Assembly: GCF_002262885.1 (NCBI RefSeq)
Contig: NZ_NKYF01000021.1
Location: 1-64,000 of the forward strand
Length of the DNA: 64,000 nucleotides
DNA from: Pseudonocardia sp. MH-G8
GTDB lineage: Bacteria; Actinomycetota; Actinomycetes; Mycobacteriales; Pseudonocardiaceae
Direction of reading: 5' to 3'
Made by a program: the position numbers and the translations under genes. Within the stretch, counting starts at the first letter, position 1. Every line of letters starts with the position of its first letter. Of the stretch, positions 53,666 through 62,212 are shown in pieces. Below the pieces are notes generated by a model. The model ran no database searches. It saw only the letters and a program-made list of their open reading frames with translations, and was not told the DNA's origin.

Positions 53666-54683
53666 TCCGCGTCACCGAGCGGACCGCGTCGAGGATGGTG
53701 ACGGCGTGCGGGCCGAGGCCCTCGGCCACCTGGTCCTGGAGGGGGACCGAGCGCTGGCGGAAGCTCTCCTTGTCGACGTCCTCGACGAACTGCACGCCGA
53801 GCTCGCGGTACTCCGTCTGGAGCTCCTGCTGGAGCTCGAAGGCCGCCCGCGGCTGCTCGTCGCGCACCCGCATGGCCGCCTCCGTGACCGCGGTCTGCTG
53901 TTCGGGCGTGAACCCGTCCCACGTGCGCTGCGAGACCCAGAGGACCTGCACGTTGCCGGCGTGCTCGGTCATCGACATGACCGGCGCCACCTCGTAGTGC
54001 CGGTTGAGCCCGTAGTAGGTCACGGCGTTCTCGGCCGCGTCGACGGTGCCCGTCTGCAGCGCGGTGTAGAGCTCGGGGAACGCCATGTGCACCGGCTGCG
54101 CCCCGTACGCGCTGAAGATGGTGTCCTCCGTGGCGGTGGCCTGGACCCGGACCGCGCTGCCCTGGAGGTCCTGCACGGAGCGCACCGGGGAGTCGCCGTA
54201 CATGTTGCGCAGGTCGAGGGTGAAGAGCGTCAGCGGCCGCGCGCCCTGGACGCGCTCCGCGGCCATGGCCTGGTACGCCTCGTTGACCTCGGGGCTGCCG
54301 ACGGTCGCGATCACGTCGTCCGGTCCGTCGAAGAGGTAGTGCAGCGACAGCACGCCCGACTCGGGAGCGATCGCCGCGGCGTTCGCCGTCGAGGAGAGGA
54401 CGAAGTCGATGTCTCCGCTGCGGACGGACTCCAGCAGCGCCGGTTCGCCGCCGAGCTGCGCAGCCGGGAACATCTGCAGCTCGAAGGCGCCGTTCGACAC
54501 CTCGTCGAGGCTGTCCTCGAAGATCTCGGCGGCGAGCTCGTGCCCCGTGCCGAGCGGGCCCTCGTAGGCGAACGTCAGCTCTGCGGTGCCGCCGCCGGCC
54601 GGGCCCTGTCCTCCGCACGCGGCAACGGCCAGCAGTGCGGTGGCGAGAGCTCCGGTTGCGAGCACCCGTGTCCTGAGGGGCAT
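53658..54683 (-). CDS. dctP: TRAP transporter substrate-binding lipoprotein (DctP)
   Basis: This 341-residue binding protein has a lipoprotein signal (lipobox VAAC) and DctP-type mature sequence (LTFAYEGPLGTGHELAAEIFED, SVQDLQGSAVRVQATATEDTIF, TALQTGTVDAAENAVTYYG). The segment around ALQTGTVDAAEN is the usual ligand-site region. The ATG at 54683 follows GGGAGGAAA. It is the first gene of the leftward operon. Its promoter and LacI-type operator lie at 54760-54821. The ligand is probably an acidic compound such as a uronate, or an aglycone acid. Confidence 0.9.
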   Translation of the reverse strand: MPLRTRVLATGALATALLAVAACGGQGPAGGGTAELTFAYEGPLGTGHELAAEIFEDSLDEVSNGAFELQMFPAAQLGGEPALLESVRSGDIDFVLSSTANAAAIAPESGVLSLHYLFDGPDDVIATVGSPEVNEAYQAMAAERVQGARPLTLFTLDLRNMYGDSPVRSVQDLQGSAVRVQATATEDTIFSAYGAQPVHMAFPELYTALQTGTVDAAENAVTYYGLNRHYEVAPVMSMTEHAGNVQVLWVSQRTWDGFTPEQQTAVTEAAMRVRDEQPRAAFELQQELQTEYRELGVQFVEDVDKESFRQRSVPLQDQVAEGLGPHAVTILDAVRSVTRNG

Positions 54684-54759
54684 GTGGGTTTCCTCCCTGC
54701 GCCGCGCCAGTGCGAGTGGGGGGTGGGTGTGAGGACGCGTCCTGCGATCTCGGACGGTT

Positions 54760-54821
54760 ACGCAATCGATAGCGCAACCGATTGCGCAGCGAACTGTAAG
54801 GAGCCGCTGCGTCTGAGTCAA
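54760..54821 (-). promoter_or_regulatory. Promoter and LacI-type double operator of the leftward operon
   Basis: On the minus strand, TTGACT (54821-54816) and TACAGT (54798-54793) are 17 bp apart and form a plausible promoter. Six bases after the -10 comes GCGCAACCGATTGCGC (54772-54787, shown on +), a nearly perfect LacI-family palindrome with central CG. A second, weaker copy (ACGCAATCGATAGCGC, 54760-54775) overlaps it. Binding here would block transcription start. Confidence 0.65.
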
Positions 54822-54861
54822 GGGTCGGTGGCGGCCGCTCCAGGCCCGGCCGGAGGCGGGT

Positions 54862-55773
54862 TCAGCGCGGCGGCAGTGGACCGCGGATCGGCCCCAGGAG
54901 ATCGTCCTGACGAGCGGCGACGATCTCCTGCATCAGCACCTCCACCGCCCGGACCCGGGTGAGCCGCGCGTGCTCGCGGCGCAGCGCGAGCCAGTAGGTG
55001 CCGCGGAACTGGAGCTCGGGGAGCACCGGGACCAGGCGCGGGTCGTGTGCGGCGATGTACTGGGGTAGGGGTGCGATGCCCACACCCGCCGCGGCGGCCT
55101 GCCAGTGCGCGACGAGGTTGGTGGACTGAATGGCGATCCGCGACGGCAGCAGCGCGTGCAGTGCGCTCAGTGGCGGCACGTCCAGCATGTCGTCGATGTG
55201 CCAGATGACGACGTGGTCGGCGAGGTCCGCGGCCGAGCGCACCCTCGGGTGGCTGCTCAGGTAGTCGGGGGTGGCGTAGAGGCGCAGGTAGAAGTCCGTG
55301 AGGTGCTGCCGGACCACCCTGCGCGAGCTGGGTACGCGTTGGATCACCGCCAGGTCGAACTCCTGCAGCGTGTGCGCGACGTGCGGGCTGGCGGTGATGA
55401 GCTCCACGGTCAATGCGGGATGGTCCCGTTGCAGCGCACCCAGTGCGGGGGCGAGGAGGAAGGCTCCGAAGCCGTCGGGGCATACGATGCGGACCGCGCC
55501 GGTCAGCGACTGGCCCCGTCCCCCCAGGAGCTCCTCGGCGGATGCGACTGCGGTCGCGACCAGCTCTGCCGGACCGAGCAGCCGGTGCCCGCTCTCCGTG
55601 AGCTGCCAGCCGTGCGCTGCGCGGTCGAACAGCCGCTGTCCGAGCGCGCGCTCGAGGGCGACGACCCGGCGGCCCACGGTGGTGTGGTCCACGCCCAACT
55701 GGGCAGCGGCCAGCGTCAACCGACCGCGCCTCGCGACGGCGAGGAAGTACCGGAGATCGTCAGCAGACACCAC
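54862..55773 (-). CDS. LysR-family transcriptional regulator
   Basis: This 303-residue regulator has an N-terminal helix-turn-helix (FLAVARRGRLTLAAAQLGVDHTTVGRRVVALE) and a LysR substrate domain. It lies between the leftward operon's promoter and a divergent LysR gene. The start at 55773 is GTG, with a second GTG one codon later. The inverted repeat at 55800-55826 just upstream is a likely autoregulatory site. Its target could be either flanking operon. Confidence 0.87.
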   Translation of the reverse strand: MVSADDLRYFLAVARRGRLTLAAAQLGVDHTTVGRRVVALERALGQRLFDRAAHGWQLTESGHRLLGPAELVATAVASAEELLGGRGQSLTGAVRIVCPDGFGAFLLAPALGALQRDHPALTVELITASPHVAHTLQEFDLAVIQRVPSSRRVVRQHLTDFYLRLYATPDYLSSHPRVRSAADLADHVVIWHIDDMLDVPPLSALHALLPSRIAIQSTNLVAHWQAAAAGVGIAPLPQYIAAHDPRLVPVLPELQFRGTYWLALRREHARLTRVRAVEVLMQEIVAARQDDLLGPIRGPLPPR

Positions 55774-55799
55774 GCGTGCGATTGTGCACAGCGCCGTGG

Positions 55800-55826
55800 A
55801 GATCTGCGCCTTGCGTGTGCAGATCT
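55800..55826. promoter_or_regulatory. LysR-type inverted repeat in divergent LysR-LysR gap
   Basis: AGATCTGC (55800-55807) and GCAGATCT (55819-55826) are perfect 8-bp inverted arms with an 11-bp spacer. This matches the T-N11-A architecture of LysR-type binding sites. It lies 27 bp from the start of the leftward LysR gene and 132 bp from the rightward one. Confidence 0.55.
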
Positions 55827-55957
55827 GCTGCTCGCATGGTGAGCGTCACCGGGTCGGCGGAAGTCGACCGCGCCAGATGCGAACGCTCAGTGAGGAGCGC
55901 AACCATGGCAGCCACCATTCCGGCCGCCGGCCGGGGCGAGGGCGGACGGTCGGTCGC

Positions 55958-56893
55958 ATGAGGCTGGAATGGCTCACGAGTTTCGTCGCGGTCGTCGACA
56001 ACGGCGGCTTCGCCGCGGCGGCGAACGCCACCTACCGGTCGCAGCCGCGGGTGAGCACGCACATCGCCGAGCTCGAGCGACGGCTCGGAGCCACCGTGAT
56101 CGACCGGCACGAGCGTCCGGTGAAACTCACGGCGGCGGGCGCCGCCTTCCTGACGCACGCGCGCGCGGTGCTCCGGCACCTCGAAGCGGGCGAACTCGAC
56201 GTCGCCGCGGTCCTCGACCTCCTGCGCGGCAGCGTCAGCCTGGGTTTCTACCCGAGTGTCGGCGCAGCGTTCGTGCCTCGGCTCCTGCGCGAGTTCACCC
56301 GGAAGCACCCGGACGTCACGGTCTCGCTGCTGGAAGCGCCGACGACGCTGCTGGGGCGGGCGCTGCGCGAGGGCAAGGTCGAACTCGCGCTCCGTCCGGT
56401 CCTCCCGGCCCCCGTCGAACCGCTGTCGTCCCACGTGCTGTGGGAGGAGCCCCTTGTGGCGGTCGTACCGGCACAGGGACACCCGTTGAGTGGGCGGGAC
56501 CGGGTGGGCCTCGCCGAGGTCGCTGCACACCGGATCATCACGATCGGCAGCACCACGGAGGGGAACCAGCAGTTCGAGACCCAGGAGGCGTTCCGGCGCG
56601 CAGGCCTGGATCCCGACATCGTCCTGCAGACCAACGAGCCGCAGACCCTGGTGGCACTGACGCGGGCCGGCTTCGGCGTGGGCGTGACCAACGCGCTCGC
56701 AATGTCGATCTCCAAGCTGCAGGGCATCGCCACCGTGCCGATCCGCGATGCCCTCTGCATGCGTCAGGTCGCGCTCTTCTGGGACGATCGCCGCGATCTG
56801 CAACCGGCGGCGCGTGTTCTCATCGAGTCCATCCGGTCTGCGCCGCCTCCCGAGGCAACGGCGGCAGTGCCGGCCCAGATCGGGAGCGGCTGA
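55958..56893 (+). CDS. LysR-family transcriptional regulator
   Basis: This 311-residue regulator has helix-turn-helix FVAVVDNGGFAAAANATYRSQPRVSTHIAELERRLG and a C-terminal effector domain (LRGSVSLGFYPSVGAAFVPRLL, ALTRAGFGVGVTNALAM). The ATG at 55958 gives the normal N-terminus; the longer upstream frame is not family-like. It is transcribed toward the cupin/SDR/GH105/Liv operon and is its best regulator candidate, with the palindrome at 56905-56923 as a possible site. Confidence 0.87.
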   Translation: MRLEWLTSFVAVVDNGGFAAAANATYRSQPRVSTHIAELERRLGATVIDRHERPVKLTAAGAAFLTHARAVLRHLEAGELDVAAVLDLLRGSVSLGFYPSVGAAFVPRLLREFTRKHPDVTVSLLEAPTTLLGRALREGKVELALRPVLPAPVEPLSSHVLWEEPLVAVVPAQGHPLSGRDRVGLAEVAAHRIITIGSTTEGNQQFETQEAFRRAGLDPDIVLQTNEPQTLVALTRAGFGVGVTNALAMSISKLQGIATVPIRDALCMRQVALFWDDRRDLQPAARVLIESIRSAPPPEATAAVPAQIGSG

Positions 56894-56904
56894 ATATCCC
56901 CACA

Positions 56905-56923
56905 GCGGATATCCACTATCCGC
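56905..56923. promoter_or_regulatory. Palindrome between LysR gene and cupin operon
   Basis: GCGGATA-TCCAC-TATCCGC is a perfect 7-bp inverted repeat 12 bp after the LysR stop and 80 bp before the cupin start. It could be an operator for the downstream operon. A terminator is less likely because there is no T-run. Confidence 0.4.
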
Positions 56924-57002
56924 GGCACGTTCTGGTGATTCGCATCCGCGCTCAGTAGCGTCGTTCGCACACAAGGTCCAACAATGCGAGGTGGTCAATC
57001 CG

Positions 57003-57473
57003 ATGTCGACCGTGGAAACCCGTTCGGTCACCGACCTGCTGGTGCAGACGGAACAGATTCCGTGGGTCCCGCAGGGCGAGAACATCTGGTTCAAGCCTGT
57101 GCGCCTGTCGCCTAGCAGCTCGACATGGGTGAACCTGCTCAAGGTGACGAAGTCCGGGCGGATCTCGCGGCATCGCCACCTCGGTGCCGTGGAGGCCTGG
57201 GTGATCAAGGGGAGCTGGCGGTACCTCGAGCACGACTGGGTGGCTCACGCCGGGGACTTCGTCTTCGAAGGCCGCGGGGACGTGCACACCCTCGTCACGG
57301 ACGGCGCCGACGAGATGATCACATTGTTCAATATCCACGGGCCGATCGAGTACCTCGATGACGACGACCGCGTCCTGCGGACGGAGACGCCGGAGACCAA
57401 GCTGGCGTTGTACGAGGACTTCTGCAGGCGGGAGGGCTTGAAGCTCGCGCCGGTGGTCTTCTCTCGTGACTAG
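57003..57473 (+). CDS. Cupin-domain protein (2,4'-dihydroxyacetophenone dioxygenase-like)
   Basis: This is a 156-residue single cupin. The metal motif appears as SGRISRHRHLGAVEAWVIKG (two His and a Glu) and later DVHTLV (third His). The end (LALYEDFCRREGL) also resembles the family around 2,4'-dihydroxyacetophenone dioxygenase/ChrR-like cupins. It might cleave or isomerise a small keto compound, or act as a sugar isomerase, but it is much shorter than KduI. The ATG at 57003 follows GAGGTGG; a GTG at 56991 is in frame. Confidence 0.75.
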   Translation: MSTVETRSVTDLLVQTEQIPWVPQGENIWFKPVRLSPSSSTWVNLLKVTKSGRISRHRHLGAVEAWVIKGSWRYLEHDWVAHAGDFVFEGRGDVHTLVTDGADEMITLFNIHGPIEYLDDDDRVLRTETPETKLALYEDFCRREGLKLAPVVFSRD

Positions 57474-58278
57474 GATCGCGGCGCGCCGGATCTACGAGAC
57501 GGCCCGGGCGGTCGCTCCGAAGCCCCTCCCGATGTTCTCGCTGCGCGGGCGCCGGGCCCTCGTGACCGGAGCCGGGAGCGGCATCGGGTCCGCGATCGCC
57601 GCCGGCCTCGCGGCCGCCGGGGCCGACGTCGTGCTCGGCTCGGATTCGGCCAACCTCGCCGCGATCGCCGGCCGGGTGCGCGAGCACGGAGTGCAGGCCG
57701 TTGAACTCGTGACGGACCTCGCTGATCGTGCCGCCACCGACCGAGCGATATCGGAACTGCTGGCGAACCGGGCGGTGGACATCCTCGTCAATAACGCCGG
57801 GGTTATGCGGCGCGCGCCCAGTGAGCGGTTTCCGGACGGCGATTGGGATGCGGTGCTGGAGGTCAACGCCACTGCCGCTTTCCGCCTCGCGAAGGCGGTC
57901 GGCGGGCCGATGCTGGATCGCGGCGAGGGAAAGATCATCAATATCGCGTCGATGCTGAGTTTCCAAGGTGGATGGCACGTGCCGGCGTACGCCGCGAGCA
58001 AGCACGCGATTCTCGGACTGACCCGCTCGTTGGCCAACGAATGGGCAGGTCGGGGCGTGCAGGTCAATGCGATCGCGCCCGGCTACATCAGCACGGCGAC
58101 GACGGCGGCACTGCGCGCGGACACCGATCGCGAGCGGGCGGTGCGGGGGCGGATCCCGGCCGGCCGGTGGGGCACGCCGGACGACCTGGTGGGAGCGGCG
58201 GTGTTCCTCGCCTCGGCGGCCTCGGACTACGTGTCGGGTGCCGTCGTCGCGGTGGACGGGGGCTGGCTTACCCGGTGA
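57466..58278 (+). CDS. SDR-family oxidoreductase (KduD-like)
   Basis: This short-chain dehydrogenase has TGAGSGIG, NNAGVMRRAP, NIASMLSFQGG, YAASK and GAVVAVDGGW, closely following 2-dehydro-3-deoxy-D-gluconate 5-dehydrogenase (KduD). The FQGG after the catalytic Ser is typical of that group. A GTG at 57466 overlaps the cupin stop and gives 270 residues. An ATG at 57532 gives 249 residues, the usual KduD length, and may be the true start. With the GH105-like gene downstream it fits breakdown of unsaturated uronates. Confidence 0.83.
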   Translation: MTRIAARRIYETARAVAPKPLPMFSLRGRRALVTGAGSGIGSAIAAGLAAAGADVVLGSDSANLAAIAGRVREHGVQAVELVTDLADRAATDRAISELLANRAVDILVNNAGVMRRAPSERFPDGDWDAVLEVNATAAFRLAKAVGGPMLDRGEGKIINIASMLSFQGGWHVPAYAASKHAILGLTRSLANEWAGRGVQVNAIAPGYISTATTAALRADTDRERAVRGRIPAGRWGTPDDLVGAAVFLASAASDYVSGAVVAVDGGWLTR

Positions 58279-58304
58279 GCGGTCCCGATCAGGAGGGCAC
58301 ATCG

Positions 58305-59273
58305 ATGCGGGCAGTGGAATGGGGCGGCGCGGGCGTGGTCTCGGTCGCCGAGAAACCGGCCCCCGCGGCGTCCCCGGGCTGGGCCGTGGTGGACGTCGCC
58401 TACGCGGGCATCTGCGGAACGGACCTGCACATCTGGCAGGGCCTGCATCCGCGTGCGAAGCCGGGGGTCGTGCTCGGCCACGAGATCGTCGGCTGGACCG
58501 CCGCCGAGACCGGCGGCATCGCGGCCGGGACCCCGGTGTTCGTGAACCCCTCCCTCTCCTGCGGGGAGTGCGTCCCGTGCCGCACGGACCTGAGCCATAT
58601 CTGCGATCGGCTGGGGCTCCTGGGCATCGACGTTCCCGGCGGGTTGGCGACGCAATTGGCGGCTCCCGAAGGAGGGCTGGTAGCACTGCCTCCCGGTCTG
58701 GACCTGCACACGGCTGTGTTGATCGAGCCGACTGCGGTGGCCTCCCGCGCGCTCCGCCGGAGCGGGGCGCGCCCCGAGGACACCGTGCACGTCGTGGGCG
58801 CCGGGCCGATCGGCCTGCTCGTCGGCCTGCTGGCCCGGGCAACCGGGTGCTCGGCGATCACGTTCAGCGAGCCGCTCGAACATCGAGCGGAGGCGGCGCG
58901 GCAGCTCGGGTTCGAGGTGCCGGCGCGGCCCCCGCGGGCCCCGGTGGTGTTCGACTGCACGGGACACCCCGCCGTGTCGCCGGGGGTCACGGGGGCGGTG
59001 GCGACGGGCGGGACCCTGGTGGTCGTCGGGATCTACCCGGGCAGTACCCCGTTCGATCTGCAGGACGTCGCCTTCCGCGAGCTGGATGTCGTCGGCACGC
59101 GGACCTACGAGCGTCCCGACATCGATGCGGCGGTCGTGGCGCTGGCATCCGGATGCATCGATCCCCACGTGTTGATCACGTCCACGGTGCCGCTCGGCGA
59201 TGCCGCGGCGGCCTTCGAACGACTCGGGTCCGGACTCGAACTGAAAGTCATCATCGACGCACGAAAGGGCTGA
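58305..59273 (+). CDS. Zinc-dependent sugar/alcohol dehydrogenase
   Basis: This 322-residue medium-chain dehydrogenase has catalytic zinc ligands in AGICGTDLHIW and GHEIVG, structural zinc cysteines in CGECVPCRTDLSHIC, and Rossmann motif GAGPIG. The pattern resembles sorbitol, threonine or galactitol dehydrogenase-like enzymes rather than the NDMA type. It is somewhat short for the family (usually 340-350). A CAGGAGGGC site precedes the ATG. It probably oxidises a sugar or sugar acid in the same pathway as the KduD-like SDR. Confidence 0.83.
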   Translation: MRAVEWGGAGVVSVAEKPAPAASPGWAVVDVAYAGICGTDLHIWQGLHPRAKPGVVLGHEIVGWTAAETGGIAAGTPVFVNPSLSCGECVPCRTDLSHICDRLGLLGIDVPGGLATQLAAPEGGLVALPPGLDLHTAVLIEPTAVASRALRRSGARPEDTVHVVGAGPIGLLVGLLARATGCSAITFSEPLEHRAEAARQLGFEVPARPPRAPVVFDCTGHPAVSPGVTGAVATGGTLVVVGIYPGSTPFDLQDVAFRELDVVGTRTYERPDIDAAVVALASGCIDPHVLITSTVPLGDAAAAFERLGSGLELKVIIDARKG

Positions 59274-59276
59274 CAG

Positions 59277-60320
59277 GTGAGCGAACAGAACCTCGAGAGC
59301 GTGGTCAAGAGGGTCCTCACGTACACGATCACGATCGACCGGCAGCGTGACGACTGGCAGCGCGCGTCGGCGATGAGCGGTGTACTGGCTTGCGGGGACG
59401 ACCAGGAGGTCGCCGTCGTCAAGGGCTGGCTCGATCGGGCCGTCGCCACCCAGAACTCGCAGGGCAACCTGTCGTTCAGCGAACCCGAGTACTTCCCTGC
59501 GGGCAGCCACGTGGGGCGCGCGACCCCGCACGGCCCGCTCAGCTCGAGCTTCGGGTACCCGCTGCTGGAGCTGCACCAGCGGACCGGCGACGCCCGCTAC
59601 CTCGAGGCTGCCGAACGCCAGGTCGCGGCGCTGATGCGGGCACCGCGCACCAGCGACGGCGGCATCTGGTCGCACAAGGACGGCCCCGAGCTCTGGGTGG
59701 ACTTCGTCTACATGATGTGCCCCTTCCTCGCCCGCTTCGGCACGGTGACCGGGGACACCGCCTACGTCGACGAGGCGTTCCACCAGTTCGACGTGCATGT
59801 CCAGCACCTGGTAGACCCGCAGGCGCACCTCGCGCGGCACGCCTGGCGCGAGACACCGAACTCATTCCCCCAGTCCACCTTCTGGTCCCGCGGCAACGGA
59901 TGGCTGGTGGCCGCAGCCGTGCAGCTGCTGGAGCTGTGCCCGGACCACGAGAAGAGCCGGTGGCTGGCCGATGCGGCGGTCCGCACCCTGAGCGCGATGG
60001 CGCGTCACCAGGACCGCACCGGGTACCTCCGCAACATCCTCGACGACCCGGACTCGCCGCTGGAGTCGTCGGGCAGCGTGATGTTCGCCTACGCCGCGGC
60101 GAAGGCGGTGGAGCAGGGACTGGTCGACCCCGAGCTGATCGACGCCGCGGTGCGCGCCGTCCGCGTCGTGAGCGGTGAGGTGAGCGAGGACGGAGCGGTC
60201 CGCGGCGTCTCGGTGCCGCCCGGTGGCCCCGGGGTCCCGTTCGGTGTGACCCCGTTCGGGCAGGGCTTCTTCCTGCTCGCCTGCCACGCGCTCCGCAAGC
60301 CCCTCGGGCTGCCCGGCTGA
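59277..60320 (+). CDS. GH105-like unsaturated rhamnogalacturonyl hydrolase
   Basis: This 347-residue (alpha/alpha)6-barrel protein has GH105/YteR-like landmarks: ELWVDFVYMMCPFLARFGTVTGD with the conserved Asp, TFWSRGNGW, and PFGVTPFGQGFFLLA near the end. GH105 enzymes act on unsaturated galacturonyl or glucuronyl ends left by polysaccharide lyases. No signal peptide is present. The GTG at 59277 is 3 bp after the dehydrogenase stop. It is the third unsaturated-uronyl-type hydrolase in the window. Confidence 0.8.
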   Translation: MSEQNLESVVKRVLTYTITIDRQRDDWQRASAMSGVLACGDDQEVAVVKGWLDRAVATQNSQGNLSFSEPEYFPAGSHVGRATPHGPLSSSFGYPLLELHQRTGDARYLEAAERQVAALMRAPRTSDGGIWSHKDGPELWVDFVYMMCPFLARFGTVTGDTAYVDEAFHQFDVHVQHLVDPQAHLARHAWRETPNSFPQSTFWSRGNGWLVAAAVQLLELCPDHEKSRWLADAAVRTLSAMARHQDRTGYLRNILDDPDSPLESSGSVMFAYAAAKAVEQGLVDPELIDAAVRAVRVVSGEVSEDGAVRGVSVPPGGPGVPFGVTPFGQGFFLLACHALRKPLGLPG

Positions 60321-60341
60321 CGCCGGCCGGAGAAGGAGACA

Positions 60342-61196
60342 ATGGTGTCGACATTCGTCGAATTCCTCATTCACGGGGTCCTGGTCGGGGTGACCTACGG
60401 CCTGTTGGCCATTCCGCTCACGCTGGTCTACACAACCACCGACACGGTGGACCTCGCCGTCGGCGGGTACGCCGTGCTCTCCGGCGCGCTGGCCTCCGTC
60501 GTCGGCGGCGTCACCGGTGTGCTTGTCGGACTCGGCGCCGGCGTGCTCGCCGCCGCGACCGTCGGCACGCTCTTCGTGATCCTTGCCCGCGCCGGTGCGC
60601 CGGACCCGGTCACGGTGGTCCTCGCGACGTTCGGGTTCAGCATCGCGCTCGCCTCGGTAGTGCTGTGGAGCATGGGCTCCGACCCGTTCGTCGCGCGTGT
60701 GTTCACGGAGTTCTGGCAGGTCGGGACGATCCGGGTGAGCCCGCAGGGCGCGATCAACCTGGGGTTGGCGGTCGGCATGCTCGTCGGGCTGCTCCTGCTG
60801 CTGTACCGGACGTCGCTGGGACGCGCGATGCGCGCGAGCGCGGTCAACGCGGTGGGTGCTGGGCTCGCCGGAATTCCGGTGCGCCGGGTCCAGTTCCTCA
60901 CCTTCGTCTCCGGGGGCCTGATGGCGGCGGCGGCCGGCGTCCTCGTCCTCTACACGACCGGCATGGACTACACGAGCGTGCTGCAGCTCGGCCTGCTGGC
61001 CATCGGCTCGGCGCTGGTCTTCGGGATGCGTCCGATGCGGGCGTTCGCCGGCGGGATCGCGATCGGAGTCGTGGAGGCACTCGCCGGTGGCTACATCTCG
61101 GGTGGATGGTCCGCGGCGATCCCGCTGCTGTTCATCCTGGTCATGCTCGCCTCCGGGCGCCTCGGCCGGCTGTCCGCGGCGGAGGTGCGGCCATGA
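60342..61196 (+). CDS. livH: Branched-chain-type ABC permease (LivH family)
   Basis: This 284-residue permease has eight or so membrane segments and the LivH family opening (FLIHGVLVGVTYGLLAIPLTLVYTTTDTVDLAVGGYAVL). It should form the translocator with LivM. An AGAAGGAG site precedes the ATG. Liv-type importers also carry aromatic acids, urea and other small molecules, so the substrate here need not be an amino acid. No Liv-type binding-protein gene lies inside the window. Confidence 0.88.
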   Translation: MVSTFVEFLIHGVLVGVTYGLLAIPLTLVYTTTDTVDLAVGGYAVLSGALASVVGGVTGVLVGLGAGVLAAATVGTLFVILARAGAPDPVTVVLATFGFSIALASVVLWSMGSDPFVARVFTEFWQVGTIRVSPQGAINLGLAVGMLVGLLLLLYRTSLGRAMRASAVNAVGAGLAGIPVRRVQFLTFVSGGLMAAAAGVLVLYTTGMDYTSVLQLGLLAIGSALVFGMRPMRAFAGGIAIGVVEALAGGYISGGWSAAIPLLFILVMLASGRLGRLSAAEVRP

Positions 61197-62212
61197 CCGA
61201 CCTGCTCCACCGGCAGCGACCGGCGCTGGTCCTGCTGGTCGCCGTGGCGCTGGCGAGCACCGTCGTGCCTCTGTCCGCCGTGGCGACCGACACCTCGGTA
61301 ACCATCGCGATCTACGCCCTGATCGCACTGTCGGTCGGCCTGAGCTGGGGGCAGGCCGGGATCCTGTCGATCGCCCAGGCCGCCTTCGCGGCGATGGGCG
61401 CCTACGCCACCAGCATCGTCACCATCAAGTGGGACCTCTCGCCGTACCTGGGTCTGCTGCTGGCCATCGTGGTGCCGGCCGCCGTCGCCTACCCGCTCGC
61501 CCGCGTGGTCACCCGGCTCGCGGCGCTCTCGCTCTCCATCGCGACGTTCGCGTTCGGGGAGATCTTCTACACGGCGGTCCGGCAGGGCGGCGACCTCACC
61601 GGGGGCTATATCGGGCTGTCCGGGGCACCGGAGGTCTCGATCGCGCCCACCTTCGTCTCGTTCCACTACCTCGGCTGGGCCTGCGTCGTCGTCGTGGTCG
61701 CGCTGTACTCGAACCTGCGGGCGTCGGCACGAGGGCGGGCCCTGCGCACGATCCGGCACGACCGGATCCGGGCCGCCGCGGACGGGGTGAACGTGCCGCA
61801 CACGCTGGGCTCCCTGTTCGCCCTGTCCGCCGCCGTCACCGGCCTCGCGGGCTGGCTGTACGCCCACTACATCACCTACGTCGGGCCCGAGTCGCTGGAC
61901 ACCAACCTGTCCATCTCGGTGCTGCTCATGGCGGTGATCGGCGGGGCCGCAACGGTGCTGGGGCCGGTGGTGGGCGCAGCACTGCTCACCGTCGCCGACC
62001 AGTTCCTCCCGGCTGAGGAGGCCAAGGGCCTGTTCTACGGCGCCGTCCTCATCCTCGCCCTCCTCGTCCTGCCGAAGGGCCTGCTGGGGATGGGGTGGCC
62101 GCTTCGCTCCCGTCGCCGCAACGGGCGCGGGGAGCAGGGCCCACTCGCCCCGGTGCGGGAGGGAGCGCGGCCACTGGTCGCTGCGCCGACCAGGAAGGGG
62201 GCCGGCGGATGA
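61193..62212 (+). CDS. livM: Branched-chain-type ABC permease (LivM family)
   Basis: This 339-residue permease (ALSVGLSWGQAGILSIAQAAFAAMGAYATS, then AVIGGAATVLGPVVGAALL) has the normal LivM features. The ATG at 61193 overlaps the livH stop (ATGA), although an open frame exists upstream. The basic C-terminal tail (LRSRRRNGRGEQ onward) is cytoplasmic. It pairs with LivH. Confidence 0.9.
   Translation: MTDLLHRQRPALVLLVAVALASTVVPLSAVATDTSVTIAIYALIALSVGLSWGQAGILSIAQAAFAAMGAYATSIVTIKWDLSPYLGLLLAIVVPAAVAYPLARVVTRLAALSLSIATFAFGEIFYTAVRQGGDLTGGYIGLSGAPEVSIAPTFVSFHYLGWACVVVVVALYSNLRASARGRALRTIRHDRIRAAADGVNVPHTLGSLFALSAAVTGLAGWLYAHYITYVGPESLDTNLSISVLLMAVIGGAATVLGPVVGAALLTVADQFLPAEEAKGLFYGAVLILALLVLPKGLLGMGWPLRSRRRNGRGEQGPLAPVREGARPLVAAPTRKGAGG

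Noticed and set aside
57003..57473. Cupin as a KduI-type uronate isomerase
   Set aside because: It is a single small cupin of 156 residues, far shorter than KduI (about 280), and its motifs fit the dihydroxyacetophenone-dioxygenase-like group better.
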